Of a DNA stretch of 64,000 nt, positions 33,127 to 42,226 are shown piece by piece. The notes below the pieces were generated by a model. That model was not told the DNA's origin. It saw only the letters and a list, made by a program, of their open reading frames with translations, and made no database searches. The translations under genes were made by a program, and so were the position numbers. Source of the stretch: Larkinella humicola (lineage in GTDB: Bacteria; Bacteroidota; Bacteroidia; Cytophagales; Spirosomataceae); assembly GCF_008727875.1 (NCBI RefSeq), contig NZ_VTWS01000003.1, positions 186,001 to 250,000 of the forward strand, in the 5' to 3' direction. Position 1 is the stretch's first letter; every line of letters begins with the position of its first letter.

Positions 33127-36100
33127 ATGGTAAGGACAAAACTGGGGACAAGTGGGCGAAATTGGACTTCAACGCGTTGGTGCTATCTGTGCATCGGCCT
33201 CCTGCTGACGGGCGGGTTTCTTGGGGTAAGCCCCGCGTGTGCGGACACGCCGTATACCATCAAAGTACAGCATTATTCCGTGGCAGAAGGGTTACCCAAT
33301 CGGATCGTGATGACCATCGGGCAGGATCATCAAGGCTTTGCCTGGATTGGTACCATGAATAATGCGTATCGATTCGACAGCCATTCGTTCAAGGCACTTC
33401 CGCCCGAACAATCTGCCAGGGAAAGTTCATTGGCTTCCGTAGTTCATGCCATTCGTACTGATTCAGAACGGAATCTATGGTTTTTTAAAGCCTGGTCGTC
33501 CAGCGACCATGAACAGATTGAAATCCTGGCTCCGGGGCAGCAGAAGCCCACTTCATTTGAAGCTTTTTTTCACCGAAAGCTCCCTTTTGATGCCGATGAG
33601 ATGATCGAAATTGGTTCGCAGGAGAATGGTCCCCGGCAGTCAACAGACCCTATCCTGGTGCCCTTGCGGAATGGCGACATTTGGCGGTATGAGGGAAAAG
33701 GTCATTTCAAGCGGTTGTATCACCATACCGTATCATCCAATCAACTCGTTTCATCGTCCGACAAACTCATTAATCTGCATGTGACGCCTACCGGGACCCT
33801 ACTGCTGGTTTTCTCCCGGGAACCAACACGCTACCCTACCAGCCAAATTCCCTTCCTGAACGAATTAGTCGAACTTTGGTCCAACGGAACCGTTCGCCGG
33901 CGGCAAGCCATACCGAATCGGCTGTTTCCGGTGTGGGTAGACCGCCTGGGAACGATTTACCTGAACAATGAAAAATTCTTTTCCCCCGGCAACAAGGCAC
34001 AGGACTCTCCCCATCTGACTGAACACCAGGTAGATCGCTTGCTCTATCGACTTACTGAAGACGGAAGGCTGATCAATGTGCCGATTTCTTTTCCGGCCAA
34101 TCCGTTCCCGGCCCCCAATCAGTATAAATTTACGGGAAAGGGCTGTAAAATGACCTACGACGCCAGACACCAGTTGTTTTGGATTATTAGCAAAAGCGTC
34201 CTGTTCGCCTGGAGCCCCAAACACGGTATCGTTTTCAACCTGGCCGCATCGGGCTTTCCGGTCACCAGCGTAGACGAATTCAATCAACTATTCGTTGACC
34301 GAACTGGCGCTGTTTGGATCGGTACCAACAATGGCTTTTTTTTGATGACCGTCGAACCAAACCCTTTTCAACGGCATTTCTATAACTCCGACCAAGAAAC
34401 CGCCACACCTAACCTGAGCACCCGGGGCATTGCTCAGGTTGGCGACTGGCTCTGGATCAATGCAAACTGGCCTTATTTTGGTACCAGTCAGTTACTGAAC
34501 CTGAAAACCGGACAAAGTCCACAGGTGGTTTTGGGAACCTATGGCCCCGTCGTCCGGGGTCATGATCAGGCGATTTGGGCCCCGGCAACCGGCCACTTTC
34601 TGGCCCGGGTCAATCCAATAACGCTGGAGATCCAAAAATATCCCCTAACAAATCCGGCAAGCCTTTGCTGGGCGCTCTGGCAGGACGGTCGACACAATTT
34701 CTGGCTGGGTTTCGATGAAGGCCTTTCGTATTTTGACAACCACCGGAAACGAGACCAACCGTTCAGAAAGTATAACCAATACCGGGAACTGGCGAAAAAT
34801 CGGGTCAACGGTTTTTTTCCGGATTCCTCCGCCGGGGGCCTCTGGGTGGCCGCTTCGTCGGGTCTGTATCTGCTCGACACACTCCGGGGCATAACGGCCC
34901 GCTACAGTTCGCAGGACCCTGCCCCCTATCACCTTCCCTTCGACCACCTTACCTTTGTTCATCCCGACCGCAGCCAACCCGGTATCTACTGGCTGGCCAC
35001 ACGCGGAGGAGGGTTAATCCGGTGGGAACGCCAAACCGGTCGCTGGCAACAATTCACGCGGGAAACCGGGCTTTCCAACAACGAAATCTATTCGATTCAT
35101 GAAGACCGCCAGGGACGTCTCTGGCTGCCCAGTAGCTACGGCCTCATGCGGTTTCAGAAGAAAACTCACCAAACCCAGGTCTTTCTGCCGCAGGATGGCA
35201 TTACGCACGAAGAATTTAACCTGGCTTCCTATTTTCTGGCTCCGGACGGTCAACTCTTTTTGGGCGGATTGAACGGCGTGACGGCCTTCCGGCCCGATAG
35301 ACAGATGCTCGAAAAACCGGTCGTTGTTCCTCTCATGGTGACGGATTATGAACAGCTCAACGCCAGCACCGGCCAGCGCACGGATCATCTTGCGGATTTC
35401 AACCGGGATCAACAGATTTCCATTCCTACCCAAAACCGGTCGTTCTCTCTGACTTTTGCACTGCTCGATTACCGCTACGGCCGTCAATTTCGGTTATCCT
35501 ACCGCATTGTCGGCTGGCAGAATTATTGGACGTCCCAACTCCGGCGGGATGTGGCGATCAATGGTCTGCCCCCCGGCCAATACCAACTTCAGGTGCGGGC
35601 GCAAAATCCTAATGGACAGTGGGTATCCGACACCCTCACAATTCCCATTACGGTTTTGACCCCGTTTTATCAACAGCCGTGGTTCGTAATTCTGTGTCTC
35701 CTGAGCCTCTTGTGGGTAATCGTTGGTATTTTCCGGTGGCGAAACGAACGGTTGATTCGGGAAACCAAACGGCTGGAAGCGGAAGTAACCCGCCGAACCG
35801 CACAAATTGAAAACGACAAGGCCCTGATCCAGCAACAGGCCACCGATTTGCAGGCCAGTGCCACGCTGAAAGCCCGGTTCTTCGCGAACGTTTCGCACGA
35901 ATTTCGGACCCCACTGACCCTGCTGCTGGGTCCGCTGGCGTATTTATCCAAACGGACTACCGAGCCGGCTACCGCCCGGTTGTTGGCCGGCATGGACCGC
36001 AATGCCCGACAGTTGCTGGCCATGGTCAGCGATTTGCTCGACCTCTCCAAACTCGACGTCAACCCGATGCAGTTGACAAAACAGCCCGCCGACCTGTGTG

Positions 36101-37389
36101 CACTCATCAATCAGACGGTTTCTTCCTTTACCCCCCAGGCAGAGTACACCGGTATTCATCTAACCGTGACAGGAACCTCAAAACCGGTCTGGCTTTTGCT
36201 GGATGTAGCCAAAATGGAGACGGTTTTGAAAAACCTGCTGGCCAATGCGCTGCATTTTACCCCCGCCGGTGGATCGGTTACCGTCCGCTTATTCGAACCG
36301 GCAGACTGGGTGCACATCGAAGTGAGCGACACCGGCAGCGGCATTCACCCGAACGACCTACCCCACATTTTTGAACGGTATTACCAGTCACAACAACCCG
36401 ATGCTCCGCTGCGGGGAGGCACCGGAATCGGGCTGGCTTTGTCGATGGAATATTGTAAACTCTGGGGTGGAGGTTTAACGGTCGACAGCACCCTGGGGAA
36501 AGGCAGCACATTTGCCCTGACCTGTCCCTACCAGCCAACTGCTCCGCAGGAAACAATTCCGGCACCGGAAACCAAAAACCCCGAGCCGGTTTTGGCCGAA
36601 GCTAAAAACCACCATTTGTCTACCCGAATTTTACTGGTCGAAGACAATCCCGACATGGCGGAGTATCTGGAAACGATCCTGAGTCCGTATTACCTCCTCC
36701 ACGTGACGCGAAACGGACGGGAAGCCTGGCAGTGGCTGAGTGCCCTGCCGGTGGCCGACCAGCCCAACCTGATTGTTACCGATCTGATGATGCCGGATAT
36801 GGACGGATTGGCCCTGGTCAACCAGATTCGCCAGCAACCGACAGTTCGCGCGATCCCGGTGCTGATGCTGACCGCCCGAACCAGCCAGGACGTCAAACTC
36901 GAAGCCCTCCGCCTGGGCGTTGCCGATTACGTTACCAAACCGTTCGACCAGGATGAGCTGATCACCCGCATCGGTAATCTGCTCGAACGCTCGCAGGAAC
37001 GTACCGCCTGGCAGCAGCAGCTTCCGTCCGAAACCGCTGGCTCGCCGGTTCCGATGGACGAAGAATGGCTTTTGCAGATTGAGCAACTGATTCTGAAAAA
37101 TCTGACCAATACCCAGTTTCAGGTCCATTCGATTGCCGACGCCGTTCACAGCAGCGAGCGGCAGTTATACCGGCGACTGAAGAAGCTGACCGGTTTCTCG
37201 CCCAATCAGTTCATGCAGGAAATCCGGCTTCAAACCGCCCGCGAATGGCTCGAAAACCAGCAGTACAGTACAGTTAAAGAAGTATGTTATGCCGTTGGTT
37301 TTCAGGATGTTGTCTATTTTTCGCGGCTGTTTCTGAATCGCTTTGGCCGGTATCCGGCAACCTTTCTCCGGACGGCAGACGTATCGTAG
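33127..37389 (+). CDS. Hybrid two-component system regulator (HTCS: sensor, kinase, receiver and AraC in one chain)
   Basis: A 1420-residue one-chain signalling protein. In order: a signal or anchor segment (about 15-40, ending SPACADT); a large periplasmic sensor of two-propeller type with reg_prop repeats (GLPNRIVMTIGQDHQGFAWIGT, DRTGAVWIGTNNGFF, HEDRQGRLWLPSSYGLMRF); a Y_Y_Y domain (about 775-842); one membrane segment (about 851-871); a coiled linker; a histidine kinase with His924 in FFANVSHEFRTPLTLLLGP and an ATPase domain (NALHFTP, DTGSGI, GTGIGLAL); a receiver with Asp1219 in IVTDLMMPDMDG; and an AraC-type helix-turn-helix (about 1327-1415). HTCS proteins sense oligosaccharides in the periplasm and switch on a neighbouring glycan-use locus. 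No SusC/D lies directly downstream; the nearest pair is 42781-47806. The gene is convergent with a LytTR/LytS operon, with only 11 bp between. Confidence 0.95.
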   Translation: MVRTKLGTSGRNWTSTRWCYLCIGLLLTGGFLGVSPACADTPYTIKVQHYSVAEGLPNRIVMTIGQDHQGFAWIGTMNNAYRFDSHSFKALPPEQSARESSLASVVHAIRTDSERNLWFFKAWSSSDHEQIEILAPGQQKPTSFEAFFHRKLPFDADEMIEIGSQENGPRQSTDPILVPLRNGDIWRYEGKGHFKRLYHHTVSSNQLVSSSDKLINLHVTPTGTLLLVFSREPTRYPTSQIPFLNELVELWSNGTVRRRQAIPNRLFPVWVDRLGTIYLNNEKFFSPGNKAQDSPHLTEHQVDRLLYRLTEDGRLINVPISFPANPFPAPNQYKFTGKGCKMTYDARHQLFWIISKSVLFAWSPKHGIVFNLAASGFPVTSVDEFNQLFVDRTGAVWIGTNNGFFLMTVEPNPFQRHFYNSDQETATPNLSTRGIAQVGDWLWINANWPYFGTSQLLNLKTGQSPQVVLGTYGPVVRGHDQAIWAPATGHFLARVNPITLEIQKYPLTNPASLCWALWQDGRHNFWLGFDEGLSYFDNHRKRDQPFRKYNQYRELAKNRVNGFFPDSSAGGLWVAASSGLYLLDTLRGITARYSSQDPAPYHLPFDHLTFVHPDRSQPGIYWLATRGGGLIRWERQTGRWQQFTRETGLSNNEIYSIHEDRQGRLWLPSSYGLMRFQKKTHQTQVFLPQDGITHEEFNLASYFLAPDGQLFLGGLNGVTAFRPDRQMLEKPVVVPLMVTDYEQLNASTGQRTDHLADFNRDQQISIPTQNRSFSLTFALLDYRYGRQFRLSYRIVGWQNYWTSQLRRDVAINGLPPGQYQLQVRAQNPNGQWVSDTLTIPITVLTPFYQQPWFVILCLLSLLWVIVGIFRWRNERLIRETKRLEAEVTRRTAQIENDKALIQQQATDLQASATLKARFFANVSHEFRTPLTLLLGPLAYLSKRTTEPATARLLAGMDRNARQLLAMVSDLLDLSKLDVNPMQLTKQPADLCALINQTVSSFTPQAEYTGIHLTVTGTSKPVWLLLDVAKMETVLKNLLANALHFTPAGGSVTVRLFEPADWVHIEVSDTGSGIHPNDLPHIFERYYQSQQPDAPLRGGTGIGLALSMEYCKLWGGGLTVDSTLGKGSTFALTCPYQPTAPQETIPAPETKNPEPVLAEAKNHHLSTRILLVEDNPDMAEYLETILSPYYLLHVTRNGREAWQWLSALPVADQPNLIVTDLMMPDMDGLALVNQIRQQPTVRAIPVLMLTARTSQDVKLEALRLGVADYVTKPFDQDELITRIGNLLERSQERTAWQQQLPSETAGSPVPMDEEWLLQIEQLILKNLTNTQFQVHSIADAVHSSERQLYRRLKKLTGFSPNQFMQEIRLQTAREWLENQQYSTVKEVCYAVGFQDVVYFSRLFLNRFGRYPATFLRTADVS

Positions 37390-37400
37390 CTTGGGCACTT

Positions 37401-38174
37401 TTATAATTCCATCAGGCTTTTCAGATTGTCATGAAAACTGCTTCCGGTTAGTAGCTGTGTAGCTTTTTTGTCCCGCATGATAACCGCATACTTTCCGTTA
37501 AAATGCCGCTGAATTTCCTGAATATGGCGGGAATTCAGAAGAGTCGAGCGGCTAATCCGGGTGAACGAATCCGGCAATTTTTCTTCCAACGTCGAAATGG
37601 TATGGTTGGTCAGAAACTGCTGGCCGTCAACGGTATGGAGAAACACGTATTTGTCTTCGGCTTCAAAATAGGCAATGCTGGCGAGCGGAATCAGCAAAAT
37701 GCGGTCGCCGGTTTTGACCGAAATGGAATGCAGTTCTTTTTTGGGTTTCAGCAGTTCCAGAACGTGCCGTAAATCCGGACTGGAACCCGTCGGTGCCGAA
37801 TGCGATTTGCGAATGCGCTCGACCGTTTTTTCCAGACGCTCCGGCTCAATGGGTTTCAGGAGGTAGTCGATGGAGTTTTCTTCGAAAGCCCGCACGGCAT
37901 AATCGTCGTAGGCCGTGGCAAAAACCACAATCGGCAGATACGGCAGTTTCGCCAGCATCTCAAAACCGTTCAGTCCCGGCATTTCAATATCCAGAAAAAT
38001 AAGATCCGGTTCGAGGGCTTCCACGGCTTTCAGGCCTTCCAGCCCATTCCCCGCTTCGCCCACAATCTCAAACGTGTCGCCATACGCACCCAACAAACGC
38101 CGGAGCCGGTTGATGGCCAGGGGTTCGTCGTCCACCAACAAGGTTCGGAGCGGAAATTCGGTAGCCACTTTCAT
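37401..38174 (-). CDS. LytTR-family response regulator paired with a LytS-type kinase
   Basis: A 257-residue response regulator. The receiver has LLVDDEPLAINRLRRLL (acidic pair near residue 15), phospho-acceptor Asp62 in LIFLDIEMPGLNG, VVFATAYDDYAVRAF and YLLKPIEP. A linker follows, then a LytTR domain (about 150-255: LHSISVKTGDRILLIPLASIAYFEAEDKYVFLHT, FTRISRSTLLNSRHIQEIQ). Its ATG overlaps the TGA of the kinase gene (ATGA at 38171-38174), so the two are made together. It is the last gene of a four-gene operon that begins with a TonB receptor, which suggests it regulates, or is regulated by, that uptake system. No target site was identified with certainty. Confidence 0.94.
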   Translation of the reverse strand: MKVATEFPLRTLLVDDEPLAINRLRRLLGAYGDTFEIVGEAGNGLEGLKAVEALEPDLIFLDIEMPGLNGFEMLAKLPYLPIVVFATAYDDYAVRAFEENSIDYLLKPIEPERLEKTVERIRKSHSAPTGSSPDLRHVLELLKPKKELHSISVKTGDRILLIPLASIAYFEAEDKYVFLHTVDGQQFLTNHTISTLEEKLPDSFTRISRSTLLNSRHIQEIQRHFNGKYAVIMRDKKATQLLTGSSFHDNLKSLMEL

Positions 38175-39355
38175 GATTGAATCGGTTGGTTTTCAACAAA
38201 TAGTGTTTTTCGAATCGCATCCGGAGGGTTATTCAGCCGTTCTTTTTTTATCTGCACTACCACTTCTTTACGCGGTTTATTTTCAACGATCAGACGGGCA
38301 TCGTTGCCATACAGCAGTTTCAGCTTGTCCTGAATGCTTTGCAGTCCGTAGCCGGCCACGAGTTCTTCCGGAAATACCGGCCCGTTGTCGTGAATCCGGC
38401 AACTGAGCCAGCCTTCTTCTTCCGTAATCCGCAGAATAATGGCGCCCGGCCCGGCCACTTTCGAAATTCCGTGTTTGATGGCATTCTCGACCAGTGGTTG
38501 CAGCAAAAACTGCGGAATCTGAACCTCGTTCAAAGCCGGATTGAGCAAATCGATGCGGTAGGTCAGCCGGTCGCCGAAGCGCACCTGCTCCACGTCCAGA
38601 TACGTCCGAACCATCTCCAGTTCGTCGGCAATGGTGTTGAAATACCGGTTTTTCATGCCGGTCGTATACCGAAACAGTTTCGACAGCAGCACCACCATGC
38701 GTTCGGCCCGGTCGGGTTCGTCGTGAACGAGACTGGCGATGGAATTCAGGGCGTTATACAGAAAATGTGGATTAATTTTGGCTTGCAGGGCTTCCAGTTC
38801 GGCCCGGGTTTTCAGTTGTTCCAGGTGCAGCAACTGGTATTCCTGTTCGGTAATTTTGCGCGTCACATGGCGGGCCCGTTGCTGGAAATAAAAAAACAGG
38901 TTGCCGACCCCAATCGGCCCCAACAGGTAAAGAATCGAGGTATTATTCCCACGACTTCGGTAGAGAAAGGTCTGCGGCTGGTTAAAATACGTAAGAATCC
39001 ATCCTTTCCACATTAGAAAATTGATCCCTCCTACCACCACCAGTAAGATGAGCGACAGAACCAGGTGCTGCCCCAGAACCGACGAAAAACGATGCGCGAT
39101 CAACCCGAAAAATGAACAAATCAGCAATACAAAAACCGCACTGATCAGGTTATTTAAACAAATCATGATGGTGATTTCTATGTACTCACCGGTCGGGTTA
39201 ATCAGTTCCAGCGTGAAATAAATGATTCCACTCAGGCCGTATACCAACATCGCGCAAACGACAATCGAAATCAACCAGTCGCGCAGGTTATTCTGCACAA
39301 ACCAGCTTCCGGATTTCAGACGTTGAAAGGAACTCATAGGCGGTTTAGGATTCAT
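38171..39355 (-). CDS. LytS/YehU-type membrane sensor histidine kinase
   Basis: A 394-residue inner-membrane kinase. The start at 39355 is chosen because its ATG overlaps the TAA of the preceding gene (TAATG), the mark of coupled translation. Seen: four hydrophobic segments in the first 175 residues (WLISIVVCAMLVYGLSG, IMICLNNLISAVFVLLICSFFG, LVLSLILLVVVGGINFLMW, ILYLLGPIGVGNLFFYF); a short coiled coil; the His-kinase box QAKINPHFLYNALNSI with the phosphorylated His; and an ATP-binding domain with FLLQPLVENAIKHGI and DNGPVFPEELVAGYGLQSIQDKL. There is no large periplasmic sensor, so the signal must be sensed in the membrane or passed on by a partner. The gene order makes the two upstream envelope proteins candidates. 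It phosphorylates the LytTR regulator encoded next. Confidence 0.94.
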   Translation of the reverse strand: MNPKPPMSSFQRLKSGSWFVQNNLRDWLISIVVCAMLVYGLSGIIYFTLELINPTGEYIEITIMICLNNLISAVFVLLICSFFGLIAHRFSSVLGQHLVLSLILLVVVGGINFLMWKGWILTYFNQPQTFLYRSRGNNTSILYLLGPIGVGNLFFYFQQRARHVTRKITEQEYQLLHLEQLKTRAELEALQAKINPHFLYNALNSIASLVHDEPDRAERMVVLLSKLFRYTTGMKNRYFNTIADELEMVRTYLDVEQVRFGDRLTYRIDLLNPALNEVQIPQFLLQPLVENAIKHGISKVAGPGAIILRITEEEGWLSCRIHDNGPVFPEELVAGYGLQSIQDKLKLLYGNDARLIVENKPRKEVVVQIKKERLNNPPDAIRKTLFVENQPIQS

Positions 39356-39999
39356 TACTGACCACACTGGCTCAGTAAATACTGATTCGTTTCCACGCCC
39401 CAACTGGGGTGAATGGTCGATGCCGGTTTGAAAGTAGCGAATTTTTCGGCGGCTTGTTTCAACACCGGGCAGGCCACGACTTTTCCCCCGCCATATTGCT
39501 CGGGGGTGTAAAACAGCGATTGGCCCTGAAGCGCGTAAATACGCGGGTTTTCAGCATTTTTCGCTTTAGCTTTGCCGAGAGCCGCTTCAAATTCCGGCAC
39601 GTATTGCTGCCAGCGGTTTTCCGGGTCGATGGCCAGCCGGGCACTGGCCAGTTGAGCCGCCAACACCATCGTTTCGTCGTTATCCGGCTGTTTTTGTGCG
39701 ACGTTCCGGTAAAATGCAGCAGCCTTGTCGAGCAGCGCATCTTTTTTAGCGGCATCCGTTTCCTTGAACGAGAGCAGCGCGTAGGTATAAGCCGCCCAAT
39801 AAGCCGGTAGCCATTCTGCGGTTTCGGCATTGGCGATGCGCTCGAACTGCCCGGCGGTTTGCTGCAATTCCGGGGTGGGCGTCATAAATTTCACGGTAGC
39901 AATCGCGCCTTCCATCGCTTTCGTGTACTTCTCATTTTGCGCGTGGGCATTGGCCCCAATTCCCAGGGCGAGGGTCAGAAAAAGAACGGTTTTTTTCAT
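39355..39999 (-). CDS. Exported all-helical protein of unknown function (TPR-like)
   Basis: A 214-residue secreted protein with a signal peptide ending in ANAHAQ. I do not recognise a named family. The mature part is Ala/Glu/Lys-rich helix with repeated patterns like tetratricopeptide units (AEWLPAYWAAYTYALLSF, LLDKAAAFYRNVAQKQPDNDETMVLAAQLASARLAID, NPRIYALQGQSLFYTPEQYGGG). Two cysteines near the end (VACPVLK, SQCGQ) could form a disulfide. It lies 61 bp after the TonB receptor gene, and its stop overlaps the kinase start. The position suggests a periplasmic link between receptor and kinase. That is inference: such small proteins are also often found simply as periplasmic helpers. Confidence 0.8.
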   Translation of the reverse strand: MKKTVLFLTLALGIGANAHAQNEKYTKAMEGAIATVKFMTPTPELQQTAGQFERIANAETAEWLPAYWAAYTYALLSFKETDAAKKDALLDKAAAFYRNVAQKQPDNDETMVLAAQLASARLAIDPENRWQQYVPEFEAALGKAKAKNAENPRIYALQGQSLFYTPEQYGGGKVVACPVLKQAAEKFATFKPASTIHPSWGVETNQYLLSQCGQ

Positions 40000-40060
40000 G
40001 GTTTTAGATGGTTAGAAATGGTTGAAAGAGATGGTTGAATGGTTGAAGTCTGCGGGCACC

Positions 40061-42226
40061 TTATGGATTACTAATCAGTTCAGGATCGATCGGTTTTCGG
40101 GTCAGGCTCAACACCGCCCCGAGGAAGAAAAACCGGTAAAACGGCGGCACGACCGCAAACTTCTGGCTGCCGTCGGGCGTGTACCGGTAGCCGTAGGTAT
40201 TTTTCGTTCCGAGCACGTTTTCCACCGATGCGTAAAGGACCAGAAATTTTCGCGGCAGAATTTTGATGTAACTCATGTTCAGGCTCAGACTGCTGTAGGG
40301 ACGGGTTTTGTCACTCAGAAACTGATCGCTGCCTGGATTGTAATAAGGCCGACCGCTGGCGAGCGAATACGTGGCCCCGGTATTGATGCCCAGCGCCGGG
40401 ATGTATTTTTTGAAAACGAGGTTCAACGTGTGCGTGGCCGCGAAGGTCGGCATGGCTTCAACCGGATAATTCCGGAACAGGCGTTTGGTATCCAGAAACG
40501 AATACGAAACCCAGTAATCGACGTTTTTCATCGACCGTTTGTCGCGCCAGAACACGTCAAATCCCTGCGCATAGCCGAAACCGCTGTTGTTGGTTCGGCT
40601 GGTTGGAAACCGGTATGGGTTGGGGTCATAAAAACCGTTGGTGTTTTCCCGTACCAGATGTCGATAATCTTTGTAGAAGGTTTCGACCCGGAACGTCCGG
40701 TTATCCCGAATGCGCTGGTAGTTCAAAATCAGGTGATTGGCCTGCTCGAACCGCAGCGTCGGATTGGTCAGCAGGTAGGTCTGGTCGGGTGTTTGGTAAA
40801 ACTGACCGGCGGCCAGCGAGACCTGTCCGTAGGAATCGGTTTTGTAGGCCATCGAAAGCCGGGGCGATAGATTCGCCCGACCAATGACCGACGTCCGCTC
40901 CCCGCGCAACCCCGCCCGAACGGCCAGTTTTCGGGTAAAAAACACTTCGGTTTCGACAAAAACCGCTGAATACCAGTCCGTCAATGAGCCGCCCCAGATT
41001 CCGTAGCGGTTTTGGTAGGTATACCGATGGAGTTCGGCCCCGGCCAGCAACGAAACCTTGTCGCTCAGCGAGCGCGTCACCACCACCCGCCCCTGCATCC
41101 GCTGTTCCTGCGTCCGGGCCTGAACGGTATCGATGCCCAGCCGGTCGCGGTTGTAGTTGTAGCTCAAACCGGTTTGCAGGCCCCAGCGCCCTTCGTCCCA
41201 GGTCGTTTGAAAGGTCGTCATCGAAAGCGCGTTGTGGTTCCGAACCGTGAAGGGCGACGCCCGGAAGTCGCCGGTAAAATTCCGGAATGAGAGGGACTGG
41301 TGGCTGGCCGACACGTCGGTGTAGTGTTTCAGCAACCCGCGTTTGCCGATGGGCTGCGTCAGAATGACCGACGTGCCGCCCGCTTCGGGTGCGTGAATCC
41401 AGTTGATGTTCTGTTTCAGGACGTTGAATAGCGGATTCAGGTTGGTATAATTCACCGAAAACGTTATCCGTTCTTTTTTGAAAGCCGACAAAGTGACCCC
41501 GGCGGCATTGAGTCCGACGCTGATGCCGTCGTTGTCTTCCGCCCGGTCTTTGGTGTTCAGCGACAACACCGACGAAAGCGCCTGACCGTATTGCGCCGAA
41601 TAACCGCCCGTACTGAACGCCGTTCCTTTGAACAGAAAAGGCGAAAACCGGCTCCGCTGCGACACATCCGGCCCGCCACTCGTAAACGGATTCTGAACCA
41701 CCAGACCGTCGATAATCGTGCGGGTTTCGGAAGCCGACCCACCCCGCACGAACAAACCGGTTTGGTCGCCGACGCGCTGCGCACCGGGCAGCAACTGCAT
41801 CACCGCCGGAATGTCGGCACCCCCGCTGGCGGTCGTCACAATGTCGAGCGGTTTCAAAACCGTCTGGCGTTTTTCGTCGCTGGCTTCGAAGGCCCCCGCT
41901 GTAATGACGACGGTATTGAGCATCGTGGCGGTTTCCTGCAATTTTGCGGTGAAGAGAATGGTGGGTTGACTCAGCCGGAGCTTTTGTTGGAACGGTTCGT
42001 AGCCGACAAAACTCACCGCGATGGTGGCCGTGTCTGGCTGGCTGGTCTGGAAGCTGAACGCGCCGGTGGCATCGGTATTAGCGCCATCGTAGGAACCGGC
42101 GATGAAGACGTTGGCACCGGGCAAGCCATTGCCTTTGCGATCCGTGATTTTACCGGTGATCGTCGTTTGCGCCCAGGCGAAGGACGGAAAAAACAGGGCG
42201 CAACAGCAGAGTAATGGTTGTTTCAT
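40061..42226 (-). CDS. TonB-dependent receptor heading a signalling operon
   Basis: A 721-residue outer-membrane receptor. A signal peptide ends in SFAWAQ. Then come a carboxypeptidase-like domain (about 22-105: ITDRKGNGLPGANVFIAGSYDG), NTVVITAGAFEASDEKRQ, a plug (LPGAQRVGDQTGLFVRGGSASETRTIIDGLVVQNPF, GGYSAQYGQALSSVLSL) and a barrel of about 500 residues ending PIDPELISNP. This C-terminus is unusual because it lacks the usual final aromatic residue; the last strand is probably FRFFFLGAVLSLT just before it. It is shorter than SusC and has no lipoprotein partner. The next three genes on the same strand are a small secreted protein, a kinase and a response regulator. A TAGCTTTG sequence at 42251-42258 (minus strand) could be a -7 box, but no -33 box was seen. 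Confidence 0.92.
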   Translation of the reverse strand: MKQPLLCCCALFFPSFAWAQTTITGKITDRKGNGLPGANVFIAGSYDGANTDATGAFSFQTSQPDTATIAVSFVGYEPFQQKLRLSQPTILFTAKLQETATMLNTVVITAGAFEASDEKRQTVLKPLDIVTTASGGADIPAVMQLLPGAQRVGDQTGLFVRGGSASETRTIIDGLVVQNPFTSGGPDVSQRSRFSPFLFKGTAFSTGGYSAQYGQALSSVLSLNTKDRAEDNDGISVGLNAAGVTLSAFKKERITFSVNYTNLNPLFNVLKQNINWIHAPEAGGTSVILTQPIGKRGLLKHYTDVSASHQSLSFRNFTGDFRASPFTVRNHNALSMTTFQTTWDEGRWGLQTGLSYNYNRDRLGIDTVQARTQEQRMQGRVVVTRSLSDKVSLLAGAELHRYTYQNRYGIWGGSLTDWYSAVFVETEVFFTRKLAVRAGLRGERTSVIGRANLSPRLSMAYKTDSYGQVSLAAGQFYQTPDQTYLLTNPTLRFEQANHLILNYQRIRDNRTFRVETFYKDYRHLVRENTNGFYDPNPYRFPTSRTNNSGFGYAQGFDVFWRDKRSMKNVDYWVSYSFLDTKRLFRNYPVEAMPTFAATHTLNLVFKKYIPALGINTGATYSLASGRPYYNPGSDQFLSDKTRPYSSLSLNMSYIKILPRKFLVLYASVENVLGTKNTYGYRYTPDGSQKFAVVPPFYRFFFLGAVLSLTRKPIDPELISNP

